Source of the DNA: Bacteroidota bacterium
GTDB lineage: Bacteria; Bacteroidota; Bacteroidia; Chitinophagales; Chitinophagaceae
DNA: 7,691 nucleotides
Assembly: GCA_023440945.1 (NCBI GenBank)
Contig: JAEZRL010000469.1
Coordinates: 1 to 7,691, forward strand
Direction: 5' to 3'
Below the pieces are notes generated by a model. It was not told the origin of the DNA. It did no database searches and saw only the letters and a program-made list of their open reading frames with translations. Below, piece by piece: positions 1-7,355 of the stretch (positions are counted from its first letter, which is position 1; each line of letters begins with the position of its first letter). The translations under genes were made by a program, and so were the position numbers.

Positions 1-1471
1 CTGCATTGGGAAATGACGGATATAATCCAACTTTATAAGCTGCTGCCGGCTTATCGTTAACCATTACCGGCGGAAGTTTTGCCGCTCTTTCACGTACATC
101 ATTTACCATGGTTAAGGCATAATTAAGATCGCCAGTTTCAATAGCACATTCTGCAGCCATTAAATAAACATCCGCTAACCTGATCAGATTTACGTTAAGA
201 CCTGTTATATAAAGCGCTCCTGATGCAGTGTTAGCACCGAAATCCGCAGCGTTTATCATATCTTTTACACCTACAAATGGCCCCGCATAAGCTGGATCAC
301 GTATCCATCCATCACCCGGCATTACACCCCAGTCTCTATAAGGAACACCCCTGCGGCCAACAGTATAATCTAAGCGTGGGTCAAATGCAATTGTTTGATC
401 TACTTTATAATTCTCCTTAGCCGCCCCTGATAATCCAAAATCAGATAAATAAGGATTATTTCTGTAAGAGTCATCAAGGTAAGGCAAGCCGTTTGCATCA
501 ACCTTATAGGCATTAACAAGATCAATAGAAGGCTGATTAAATCCACAACAGTTAACAGGAGCACTTCCATACAAGCCCCCCAGCATATCACCTACGTTTC
601 CATTGTCCCCGCTTTTATCCGCATTTATAACATTTTGGGCCGTAAATATAGATTCAGGTCCATTCTCTGTAGCGATGTTGAAGTTATTTTGGAAAGGCAG
701 ATCTGTAAGTGAGGGTCTGTCTGCAATAACTGCTTTAAACAAAGTAAGGGCATCGGGATATTGCTTCTGGTAGAGGTAAACTTTACCTAAATATGCTTGT
801 GCAGCAACTTTTGTAGATCTTCCCACATCTCCCAAGGGGGGTGTAACGGGAAGGTTATCTACCGCAAATTTCAGATCTTCAATAATCTTTGGCATTACAT
901 CTACATCATTGCTGGCCGATGATGCATCCGCTGTTGTCATCGTTTCATCTATGTAAGGAATATTTTTGAAAATCCTGTACAAAAAGAAATAATAATGAGC
1001 TCTTAGCATTCTTGCTTCAGCCTGGATCTGCGTTGCCCTTTCATCACTAAACTTATCTGTTGACCCGCTTTGTACCTTCGCTAATATTGCCAAGGTATTA
1101 TTACAGCGAATAATACCTTCATAATAATTTCTCCATGTTATAGCTAAATTATCATTTACGCTCGTTGGAACGTGGTGTTCAATATCATTCATAAAACTCT
1201 GATCCGAGCTATTACTGCCTTTATGAGCGTCATCAGCAGCTACTTCACCAAATAACCACATGCTCGGTGCAGGCGCATAATTGCCCCAGGTTCCGTTAAT
1301 ATTCCCATTCATTAATCCGTAAGCACCAATGAGGAGATTCTCCACCCCTTTGGTTGTTGTTATTTGATCCGTTATAAGTTGCCCCTGCGGGGTTTGGTCG
1401 AGAAAACTGTCTTTACAAGATGCAATCGAAATAATAAGACATCCTATGATTATACTGCGTAATTTATTCAT
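1..1471 (-). CDS. SusD/RagB-family outer-membrane lipoprotein, partial (C-terminus beyond window)
   Basis: The frame is open from an ATG at 1471 down to position 1, giving 490 residues. SusD proteins are surface lipoproteins that cap a SusC barrel and bind the incoming glycan or other nutrient. The N-terminus is a lipoprotein signal: K/R-containing start, hydrophobic residues 7-18, lipobox I16-A-S-C19. C19 is followed by KDSFLD, an acidic stretch of the kind that directs Bacteroidota lipoproteins to the cell surface. Family-like segments are AEARMLRAHYYFFLYRIF (151-168), a TPR-like AAQAYLGKVYLYQKQYPDAL (223-242), GFNQPSIDLVNAY (310-322) and NLIRLADVYLMAAECA (428-443). The last visible residues, GLYPSFPNA, normally lie about 80-100 residues before the end of such proteins (from memory of the family), so most of the protein is present. 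It lies 28 bp after the susC-like gene and is presumably co-transcribed with it. An adjacent cysteine pair sits at C308-C309. The substrate cannot be told from this sequence. Confidence 0.95.
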   Translation of the reverse strand, partial: MNKLRSIIIGCLIISIASCKDSFLDQTPQGQLITDQITTTKGVENLLIGAYGLMNGNINGTWGNYAPAPSMWLFGEVAADDAHKGSNSSDQSFMNDIEHHVPTSVNDNLAITWRNYYEGIIRCNNTLAILAKVQSGSTDKFSDERATQIQAEARMLRAHYYFFLYRIFKNIPYIDETMTTADASSASNDVDVMPKIIEDLKFAVDNLPVTPPLGDVGRSTKVAAQAYLGKVYLYQKQYPDALTLFKAVIADRPSLTDLPFQNNFNIATENGPESIFTAQNVINADKSGDNGNVGDMLGGLYGSAPVNCCGFNQPSIDLVNAYKVDANGLPYLDDSYRNNPYLSDFGLSGAAKENYKVDQTIAFDPRLDYTVGRRGVPYRDWGVMPGDGWIRDPAYAGPFVGVKDMINAADFGANTASGALYITGLNVNLIRLADVYLMAAECAIETGDLNYALTMVNDVRERAAKLPPVMVNDKPAAAYKVGLYPSFPNA

Positions 1472-1499
1472 AATCTGTTTTTTAAAACTCACGTTACAA

Positions 1500-4400
1500 T
1501 TAAAAAGTTACGTTCACACCGAATATAAATTGTCTTGACATAGGTACTACACCGATATCAACGCCTGGTGCACTATAGGTGCTTGAGATTTGGCTTACTT
1601 CAGGATCCATTCCGCTATAGTCTGTAATAACGAAAAGATTTGTAGCGCTGACATAAGCTCTTAAGTTGCTGATCGCGTTTTTAAGGGTACCCCTCATTGG
1701 AAAATTATAACCAATTTGAAGATTTTTCATCTTGAAGAAAGAACCGTTCTGAACATAATAGCTTGATGCCTGCATCTCAATGTTAGGACGACCTCTGTAT
1801 GGAGATGGTATCATACTACTTGGATTTTCCGGGCTCCATGCATTCAACATTCTTGTAGTAACCGCACCATCAAACCCACCGAAATCAGTGTAATAGCGCG
1901 TCATATCGAAGAGGTCATTGCCAACGGAAGCGTTAAAGAACATAGATATATCAAAGCGTTTATAAGAAGCATTGAAACCCAATGAATAAATAAACTTAGG
2001 CATTGGATTACCAATTATGGTACGGTCGTTAGCATCTACAATTCCATCAGGGTTGCCATCAGGACCAGATATATCAGCATATTTAGGTCCGCCAACTCTT
2101 GCATCTGCGTAAGAAGGACCCTTTGTTACTTCATCCTGGCTTTGATAGATGCCAATCATTTTATACCCATAAAAAGAACCAAAAGCATAGCCAGGGTATA
2201 ATATTGATGTAGTAACCGCTCTGATAGTATTATATTGTACGAACGGAATACCTGGTGCTAATTCTACTATCTTATTTTTATTTGTTGAAATATTACCGGT
2301 TAAATCAAATGTGAAACCTTCTTTTCCAGATCCTGTGTAGTGATAGGTTAAGGATAGTTCAACACCTCTATTGTTCATTTTACCAATATTCAAATAAGGT
2401 GATGAGCCACCACCAACTCCTGTCGCCGGTTGAGGAACAGGATACAGCATATCTTTCGTATCCCTGTTATACCAGTCGAAACTACCTTCCAACTTATTGT
2501 TGATTATAGTGAAATCAAGACCAATGTTTAAAGATTGAGCCTGCTCCCATTTGATGTTTGGATTATCATAAGAATTAACCCATAAACCACTTTGTGGTGC
2601 TGCACCTGAAATTGGATAATAGGAAGTATTTATACTTGCCTGGTATCTTCTCAGATATTGAAATGAAGGTATATCCTGGTTACCTGTTATACCAAAGCCT
2701 GCACGTATTTTAAGATCGTTAAGCCATGAAATGCCCTTCATAAATTCTTCCTGCGATAATCTCCAGGCAACACTTCCTGCAGGAAATACACCATATCTTT
2801 CATCGGGGCTGAAATTAGAAGAACCATCGCGGCGTATTGTTCCTGAAAGCAAATACCTGTCTTTGAAGGAATAATCAACTCTACCAAATAAGGAATATAA
2901 TGAACTTGTATAGCCGGAGCTTCCTGCACTTGTACTTGAGGCAGTACCTAAAGTGTAGTAATCAGTATTGCCATACAGGAAATATCCATTTCCAAATCCA
3001 TCAAGTGTTCTGCCCTTGTTTTTTATAGCTTCTGTACCTGCCAAAATAGTTAGGTTATGCACCTCGTTAAAATTTCTTTTATAAGTAAGAGTGTTGGTCC
3101 AGGTCCAGCTACTTCCATAACCTTGGTGCTCGTCTATAGAATTTCTGTCAATGCTTCCTTCAGAAAATTCAGGATTTGGTACTGTAAAACCTTGCCATTT
3201 GAAATTATTGTATTGCATTCCAAAGGTGGTTTTTAAATTCAAGCCTTTTACAATCATTAGATCGGCATAAGCACTACCGAAAAATTGATTATCTGTACTT
3301 ATATTATTTCTTGCTCTGTATAAAACAGCCAGAGGATTTTCGGAGTTACCAAGTTTATCACCCCTTGTTCCTGCAAAATTTCCCATTATATCATAAACAG
3401 GTATTATGGTTTGCATGCGATATACCCAACCAATAGGAGAACCTTCACCCTGGTATTCACCGGAAACATTTCTGTTAGTTGCAAAGCCTTGGTTTTTATC
3501 ATAAGAATACTGCATGTTCTCACCTATTGTGAGATGATCATTCAAAGTACTAAAGCTTGTGTTTGCTCTAACAACAGCCCGTTCAAAACCAGAATATTTT
3601 ATTGTTCCTTCCTGTTTAAAATAATTACCACTTATGGCATAAGTAGAATTATCTCCACCTCCCAAAACACTTAATTCATAGTTCTGCATGGGTGCATTTT
3701 GTGTAATAACACGCATCCAATCTGTACCCTGCTGGTTTGCCTTTGTGATCTGATAATATGTAGAAGGATTTTGTGAATAATTATATTTTGAAGGATCTGC
3801 GTCAGCAGCAGTGATATCATGCCCTGTTTTAGTACCCGCAACCAGGTATTCCGGAAGTTGAGGCGCTGTGGCCGATGTACCGTAATTGGTTCCGGTTGTA
3901 GATGTTAAACCAGGAGTTTGACCAGCATTAATAAATTGCTGATAAAAGTAATTTGCATACTGAGTAGGACTCATAAAATCAGGGAAGCGGCTACGGTTTG
4001 GCGCTTGAGTTCCATAATAAGCATTTAACGACACTTTGGGTGCACTGCCTTTTCTACCTTTTCGTGTTGTTATAATAACAACGCCGTTATTTGCACGTGA
4101 ACCATAGATGGAGGCAGCAGATGCATCCTTCAAAACCTGCATACTTGCAATATCCTCTGCACTTAACCAGCTAAGTTTGCCTTTATATGGCATACCATCA
4201 ATAATATACAAAGGGTCATTATTATTAATAGTACTAAAACCTCTGATCCTTATCTGTGGGGTTGAGCCTGGTGCACCATCATTTATAATCTGCACACCTG
4301 TAGCTTTACCCTGCAATGCTTCTACCGGACTGGCAGCAGGTTGAGATTTTAATTCATCTACATTAACTACTGCTACAGAGCCGGTAAGATCTTTTTTACG

Positions 4401-4754
4401 TTGTGTAGCATAACCTGTAACTACAACCTCCTCTAAAGAAGCAGTACTGCTTTTTAAAGAAATATTTACTATGTTACTGTTACCGAGAGGAATATCCTGG
4501 TTTTGATAACCGACAAAAGATACAGTTAATGCATTTCTGTCTGCGGGCACTGTGATAGAGAATTGCCCATCCTGATTACTTAAAGTAGCAATACTTGTTC
4601 CTTTTACCGTTATCGTGGCTCCAGCTACAGGTGCATTGTTTTCACCGGTTACTGTACCCGTAATAGTCCGTTGTTGAGCAAAAGCGCTACTGGAGAAAAT
4701 ACATAGCAACACTAAAAACAAGCTCGTTGCTAGTTTGTTTAATCTAAATGTCAT
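1500..4754 (-). CDS. SusC/RagA-family TonB-linked outer-membrane transporter
   Basis: This 1084-residue protein is the usual length for a SusC. It is a TonB-dependent beta-barrel that imports oligosaccharides or other large nutrients with a SusD lid. Residues 1-26 are a signal peptide ending AFA, with the mature protein starting QQ. Residues 29-102 form the carboxypeptidase-regulatory-like beta-sandwich typical of SusC (ITGTV...PVAGATITVKGT...DGQFSI...VSFVGY). EEVVVTGY at 108-115 is the TonB-box region. The plug follows, with IRIRGFSTINNNDPLYIIDG (168-187) and NNGVVIITTRKG (222-233). The remainder is the barrel; it includes an Asp/Gly-rich loop (GPDGNPDGIVDANDR, about residue 895-910) and ends in FGVNVTF with a terminal Phe as in outer-membrane barrels. 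An STN domain is absent, so direct anti-sigma signalling is unlikely. The ATG at 4754 is preferred. An in-frame TTG two codons upstream (4760) is possible but would only add two residues. The substrate is unknown. Confidence 0.97.
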   Translation of the reverse strand: MTFRLNKLATSLFLVLLCIFSSSAFAQQRTITGTVTGENNAPVAGATITVKGTSIATLSNQDGQFSITVPADRNALTVSFVGYQNQDIPLGNSNIVNISLKSSTASLEEVVVTGYATQRKKDLTGSVAVVNVDELKSQPAASPVEALQGKATGVQIINDGAPGSTPQIRIRGFSTINNNDPLYIIDGMPYKGKLSWLSAEDIASMQVLKDASAASIYGSRANNGVVIITTRKGRKGSAPKVSLNAYYGTQAPNRSRFPDFMSPTQYANYFYQQFINAGQTPGLTSTTGTNYGTSATAPQLPEYLVAGTKTGHDITAADADPSKYNYSQNPSTYYQITKANQQGTDWMRVITQNAPMQNYELSVLGGGDNSTYAISGNYFKQEGTIKYSGFERAVVRANTSFSTLNDHLTIGENMQYSYDKNQGFATNRNVSGEYQGEGSPIGWVYRMQTIIPVYDIMGNFAGTRGDKLGNSENPLAVLYRARNNISTDNQFFGSAYADLMIVKGLNLKTTFGMQYNNFKWQGFTVPNPEFSEGSIDRNSIDEHQGYGSSWTWTNTLTYKRNFNEVHNLTILAGTEAIKNKGRTLDGFGNGYFLYGNTDYYTLGTASSTSAGSSGYTSSLYSLFGRVDYSFKDRYLLSGTIRRDGSSNFSPDERYGVFPAGSVAWRLSQEEFMKGISWLNDLKIRAGFGITGNQDIPSFQYLRRYQASINTSYYPISGAAPQSGLWVNSYDNPNIKWEQAQSLNIGLDFTIINNKLEGSFDWYNRDTKDMLYPVPQPATGVGGGSSPYLNIGKMNNRGVELSLTYHYTGSGKEGFTFDLTGNISTNKNKIVELAPGIPFVQYNTIRAVTTSILYPGYAFGSFYGYKMIGIYQSQDEVTKGPSYADARVGGPKYADISGPDGNPDGIVDANDRTIIGNPMPKFIYSLGFNASYKRFDISMFFNASVGNDLFDMTRYYTDFGGFDGAVTTRMLNAWSPENPSSMIPSPYRGRPNIEMQASSYYVQNGSFFKMKNLQIGYNFPMRGTLKNAISNLRAYVSATNLFVITDYSGMDPEVSQISSTYSAPGVDIGVVPMSRQFIFGVNVTF

Positions 4755-4807
4755 AAGCAAGCTGATTGTGATTGAAAGATTTAAAATGATTAAAAAATTT
4801 GTGAAAA

Positions 4808-4872
4808 ACAGGTTAATCAGGTGTTAAAAATAGTCCATTTAGTAAGATAGAAAATGTTAAGCACAGGTTAAT
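4808..4872. repeat. 10-bp direct repeat acaggttaat, two copies 55 bp apart
   Basis: ACAGGTTAAT occurs exactly at 4808-4817 and again at 4863-4872, both in the leader of the susC-like gene. A related CAGGTGTTA lies at 4818-4826, directly after the first copy. Two exact copies in the same orientation in a control region could be regulator half-sites, but ten bases in AT-rich DNA may also recur by chance. No regulator is identified. Confidence 0.35.
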
Positions 4873-4933
4873 ATATGAATGGTAGTAAGCTGAATTTGAT
4901 GTGCACTTGAGAACATTTAGTTCCTTTAAGAAT

Positions 4934-4963
4934 CAATAACTCTAAAATAAATCGATTTTATTG
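4934..4963. repeat. AT-rich dyad around an ATCGAT centre
   Basis: CAATAA at 4934-4939 is mirrored by TTATTG at 4958-4963. Inside lies a perfect 10-bp palindrome, AAATCGATTT (4949-4958), whose arms extend imperfectly with one extra T on the right. It sits about 180-210 bp upstream of the susC-like start. It could be an operator or a weak hairpin in the leader RNA. It lacks the GC-rich stem of an intrinsic terminator. Confidence 0.3.
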
Positions 4964-5015
4964 TTCACAGAAGAACGAGGTTGTCCCTAAACAATACACT
5001 TTAAAAAATCAAAAT

Positions 5016-5044
5016 CAAAAGTTACATGATTGATTCTTCCCCCA
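5016..5044 (-). promoter_or_regulatory. Weak candidate Bacteroidota-type promoter for the susC/susD pair
   Basis: Read on the minus strand, TTG at 5044-5042 is followed after 17 bp by TAACTTTTG at 5024-5016. The Bacteroidota housekeeping consensus is TTTG or TTG, about 19-21 bp, then TAnnTTTG. Here the -7 element has one extra base between TA and TTTG, and the spacer is short. It is the best match I found in this gap by eye. If real, the leader would be roughly 250 nt long. The assignment is tentative. Confidence 0.22.
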
Positions 5045-5059
5045 AGGCCGCTCATCATT

Positions 5060-5078
5060 TTTCAAATTGCCTTTGAAA
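5060..5078. repeat. Perfect 7-bp inverted repeat with 5-nt loop, downstream of the thiolase
   Basis: TTTCAAA (5060-5066) and TTTGAAA (5072-5078) are perfect inverted copies around the five bases TTGCC. The element lies about 100 bp after the thiolase stop codon and upstream of the candidate susC promoter. As RNA it would form only a weak A/U-rich hairpin, and on the thiolase strand it is followed by AATGATG rather than a T-tract. It is therefore a poor terminator. A protein-binding site is an alternative. Confidence 0.35.
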
Positions 5079-5176
5079 TTCTTTTACGCTAGGTAACCTT
5101 GCATTAGCTTTTATTAACGATGCTAGGCAAAAAATGGAAAGTTAACACCGATAATTATTCCTTCTCATCACACATG

Positions 5177-6370
5177 TTATACACCTTCATAAACAATTGC
5201 TGCGCCTTGGCCAACACCAACACACATGGCTGCCAATCCGTATTTTGATTTTCTTCTTTTCATTTCATGCACAAGGGTTGCGGATATTCTTACCCCACTG
5301 CATCCTAAAGGATGACCCATTGCAATAGAACCGCCATTTACATTCACTTTATTTTCATCAAGTTCCAATTCTTTCATACAAGCAATGCTTTGTGATGCAA
5401 AAGCTTCATTCAATTCGATTAGGCCAAGATCGTTGACATTCAATCCTGCACGCAGTAATGCTTTTTGCGATGCAGGCACTGGCCCCAAACCCATTATCGC
5501 CGGATCAACACCGGCAACGCCCATGCTAACAACTTTTGCTATCGGCTCTAATCCAAATTGCTGAACGGCTTCTTCACTTGCCAATAACATTGCTGCAGCA
5601 CCGTCATTAATTCCGGATGAATTTCCTGCCGTCACCGTTCCATTCTTTATAAAAGCAGGCCTTAATCCACTTAATTTTTCAAAGGAGGTCTGTCGCGGGT
5701 GTTCATCTTTTACAAACCAGCTTACAATTCTATCTTCCACCGTTTCTACCGCAACAATTTCATCTTCCCATTTACCCGCTTCTAATGCAGCAAAATATTT
5801 TTGCTGTGATCTTAAAGCAAACTCATCCTGTTCTTCCCTGCTGATATTCCAATCTTTTGCAACATTCTCTGCCGTTTCACCCATGGAGTAAGGATAATAC
5901 ATTTCGGCCAATTTTTCATTAGTAAACCGCCAACCTATTGTTGTATCAAAAACCTCTGCTTTGCGACTCCAGGGAACATCACTTTTCGACATTACGAACG
6001 GTGCTCTTGTCATACTTTCCACGCCTGCAGCAATGTAAAGCATTCCTTCATTGCACATGATCGCTCTTGATGCATCCATTATCGCCTGAAGCCCGCTTCC
6101 ACACAAACGGTTCACTGTGTTACCTGCAACACTTACAGGCAAACCTGCAAGCAGCGCAGCCATTCTTGCAACATTGCGATTATCTTCACCAGCCTGGTTT
6201 GCATCGCCTGCAATCACATCTTCTATTACACTCACATCAACATTCGGATTGCGTTGTAACAAGGCAGTTATAACATAAGCCAGCAGATCATCCGGCCTGA
6301 TAAAACTTAGTTTACCGCCGTATCTTCCAATAGGTGTTCTAACCGCGTCTATTACGTATGCTGTTTTCAT
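5177..6370 (-). CDS. pcaF: Acetyl-CoA acyltransferase (thiolase), PcaF/PaaJ 3-oxoadipyl-CoA thiolase-like
   Basis: A complete 397-residue thiolase, the normal length for the family. It would cleave a 3-oxoacyl-CoA with CoA to give acetyl-CoA and a shortened acyl-CoA, or run in reverse. The catalytic set is intact: nucleophile C90 in NRLCGSGLQA, NEAFA at 321-325, H353 in MGHPLG, and C383 in CVGVGQG. Several stretches match what I recall of PcaF/PaaJ enzymes of the beta-ketoadipate and phenylacetate pathways: RTPIGRYGG (11-19), ANQAGEDNRNVARM (57-70) and DTTIGWRF (142-149). Specificity is inferred; a general fatty-acid or acetoacetyl-CoA thiolase role remains possible, since no other aromatic-degradation gene is in the window. 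The ATG at 6370 begins MKTAYVIDAVRTP at the canonical thiolase N-terminus. An upstream in-frame GTG (6415) would add 15 residues unlike the family. It is divergent from the exonuclease gene. Confidence 0.93.
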   Translation of the reverse strand: MKTAYVIDAVRTPIGRYGGKLSFIRPDDLLAYVITALLQRNPNVDVSVIEDVIAGDANQAGEDNRNVARMAALLAGLPVSVAGNTVNRLCGSGLQAIMDASRAIMCNEGMLYIAAGVESMTRAPFVMSKSDVPWSRKAEVFDTTIGWRFTNEKLAEMYYPYSMGETAENVAKDWNISREEQDEFALRSQQKYFAALEAGKWEDEIVAVETVEDRIVSWFVKDEHPRQTSFEKLSGLRPAFIKNGTVTAGNSSGINDGAAAMLLASEEAVQQFGLEPIAKVVSMGVAGVDPAIMGLGPVPASQKALLRAGLNVNDLGLIELNEAFASQSIACMKELELDENKVNVNGGSIAMGHPLGCSGVRISATLVHEMKRRKSKYGLAAMCVGVGQGAAIVYEGV

Positions 6371-6525
6371 TATGTACTTAGCTTCTTTACTACTATTAAA
6401 CTTTTGTTGTGTCACTCACTTCAGCGTTCTGTTTGCTGGTAAGCATGGTGAAACGGATTCCAAAAAAGTGAATGGTCTCTAATACCGCTTGCAAAGCAAT
6501 AAAAATATTCTATCTGATTTATATT

Positions 6526-6559
6526 TTATGAACAAATAAAAGAAAGTGAATTACTTTCG
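6526..6559 (+). promoter_or_regulatory. Candidate Bacteroidota-type promoter of the exonuclease III gene
   Basis: TACTTTCG at 6552-6559 differs from the TAnnTTTG -7 consensus at one base. The bases TTATG at 6526-6530, 21 bp upstream, could serve as a poor -33 element. Transcription would start near 6566, leaving a leader of about 15 nt before the ATG at 6582, and placing the alternative GTG at 6546 upstream of the transcript. The match is partial and was made by eye. Confidence 0.35.
6542..6558. repeat. 6-bp inverted repeat overlapping the putative exonuclease promoter
   Basis: GAAAGT (6542-6547) and ACTTTC (6553-6558) are perfect inverted copies separated by GAATT. The right arm coincides with the candidate -7 element, which is where an operator for a dimeric repressor would be expected. 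A short dyad like this can also arise by chance. Confidence 0.35.
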
Positions 6560-6581
6560 AACACGCCTTCAATTTTTAATC

Positions 6582-7355
6582 ATGAAAATAGCAACCTATA
6601 ACGTTAACGGCATCAACGGAAGATTGCCCGTTTTACTTCGCTGGCTGAATGAATCAAAACCAGATATTGTTTGCCTGCAGGAGTTGAAAGCACCACAGGA
6701 AAAGTTTCCACTCAAAGACATTAATGATGCTGGTTATAACGCGATATGGCATGGTCAAAAAAGTTGGAATGGTGTTGCGATTCTATCAAGAAACGAATCT
6801 CCACAAGAAATTTGCCGTGAATTGCCAGGCGATACGGAAGACACACACAGCCGTTATATTGAAGCACTGTTGAATGGGATAACAATCGGTTGTCTTTATC
6901 TGCCAAATGGTAATCCTGCTCCAGGTCCTAAATTCGATTACAAAATGCGCTGGTTTGAAAGATTAACTACCCATGCTGCGGAACTTCTTGCATCTGGTAA
7001 ACCGGTAATATTAACAGGCGATTACAATGTAATGCCAACAGAAAGGGATGTGTACAAACCAGAGCGCTGGACAGTAGATGCTCTATTCCGGCCAGAAGTT
7101 CGTGCTGCATTCAAAACTTTAGTTAATCAGGGCTGGACAGATGCAATAAGGAAATTATATCCTGATGAAATAATCTATACTTTTTGGGATTATTTCCGCA
7201 ACGCTTATGGTCGTAATGCAGGGTTGCGCATTGATCATTTTTTGTTAAGTCCCCATTTTGATAACCGTCTTGTTGCTGCAGGCGTTAACCGGGAAGTAAG
7301 AGGATGGGAAAAAACAAGCGATCATGCACCGGTATGGATTGAATTGGCAGATTGA
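6582..7355 (+). CDS. xth: Exodeoxyribonuclease III / class II AP endonuclease (Xth family)
   Basis: A complete 257-residue enzyme of the endonuclease/exonuclease/phosphatase fold. It cuts the backbone 5' of abasic sites and removes nucleotides from 3' ends during base-excision repair in the cytoplasm. Active-site residues known from E. coli ExoIII are all present: N7 in ATYNVNG, E34 in CLQE (metal ligand), Y106 in LYLPNG, D147 and N149 in TGDYNV, D218 in RIDH, and the D247-H248 pair in SDHAP. FWDYFRNAYGRNAGLRIDH (201-219) is the usual family signature before the last strands. The length is close to the roughly 255-270 residues of bacterial Xth proteins. The ATG at 6582 gives the canonical MKIATYNVNG start; an in-frame GTG at 6546 would add 12 residues with no family support. 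It appears to be transcribed alone or with the cytochrome gene that starts 83 bp downstream. Confidence 0.96.
   Translation: MKIATYNVNGINGRLPVLLRWLNESKPDIVCLQELKAPQEKFPLKDINDAGYNAIWHGQKSWNGVAILSRNESPQEICRELPGDTEDTHSRYIEALLNGITIGCLYLPNGNPAPGPKFDYKMRWFERLTTHAAELLASGKPVILTGDYNVMPTERDVYKPERWTVDALFRPEVRAAFKTLVNQGWTDAIRKLYPDEIIYTFWDYFRNAYGRNAGLRIDHFLLSPHFDNRLVAAGVNREVRGWEKTSDHAPVWIELAD

Larger units (their letters stand above)
4755..5176 (-). promoter_or_regulatory. 422-bp gene-free leader/control region upstream of the susC-like gene
   Basis: This AT-rich spacer separates the thiolase stop codon from the susC-like start; both genes are on the minus strand. I found no supportable coding frame on either strand; the longest candidate I followed, minus 4857-4916, is about 19 codons. 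The length and the lack of genes suggest that the SusC/SusD pair has its own promoter here and possibly a long 5' leader. No Shine-Dalgarno sequence precedes the ATG, as is common in Bacteroidota. The region contains a weak promoter candidate, one 10-bp direct repeat and two AT-rich dyads, listed separately. No strong GC-rich hairpin with a T-tract was seen to end the thiolase transcript, so read-through from the thiolase cannot be excluded. Confidence 0.5.
6371..6581. promoter_or_regulatory. Divergent intergenic region between thiolase and exonuclease III genes
   Basis: These 211 bp separate two start codons that face away from each other, so promoters for both genes should lie here. On the plus strand a plausible -7 element for the exonuclease gene is described separately. 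On the minus strand I saw no clean TAnnTTTG element for the thiolase. A small TTGC-aaa-GCAA dyad lies at 6489-6499. No ribosome-binding site of the Shine-Dalgarno type precedes either start. Confidence 0.5.

Noticed and set aside
400..591. Minus-strand open frame of 63 codons
   Set aside because: It lies inside the susD-like gene in another frame and has low-complexity Leu/Ile-rich content without family features.
2738..2929. Minus-strand open frame of 63 codons inside the susC-like gene
   Set aside because: Out of frame with a clear, full-length SusC; no recognisable features.
3411..3674. Plus-strand open frame of 87 codons antisense to the susC-like gene
   Set aside because: Antisense shadow of a conserved coding region, with no export, domain or start-site support.
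4108..4344. Plus-strand open frame of 78 codons antisense to the SusC plug region
   Set aside because: The opposite strand encodes strongly conserved plug motifs, so this frame is a by-product of that sequence.
4857..4916. Possible 19-codon leader peptide on the minus strand upstream of the susC-like gene
   Set aside because: Very short, with no ribosome-binding site, no regulatory codon run and no link to an attenuator hairpin.
4755..5176. tRNA, riboswitch or CRISPR in the longest gap
   Set aside because: No cloverleaf-like arms, no TTCRA-type T-loop, no regularly spaced repeats and no recognised riboswitch core were seen by eye.
6067..6273. Plus-strand open frame of 68 codons antisense to the thiolase
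   Set aside because: Covers the thiolase active-site region on the other strand; the His/Gln/Leu-rich translation is typical of an antisense shadow.
6721..6906. Minus-strand open frame of 61 codons antisense to the exonuclease gene
   Set aside because: It overlaps conserved Xth sequence and has no independent support.
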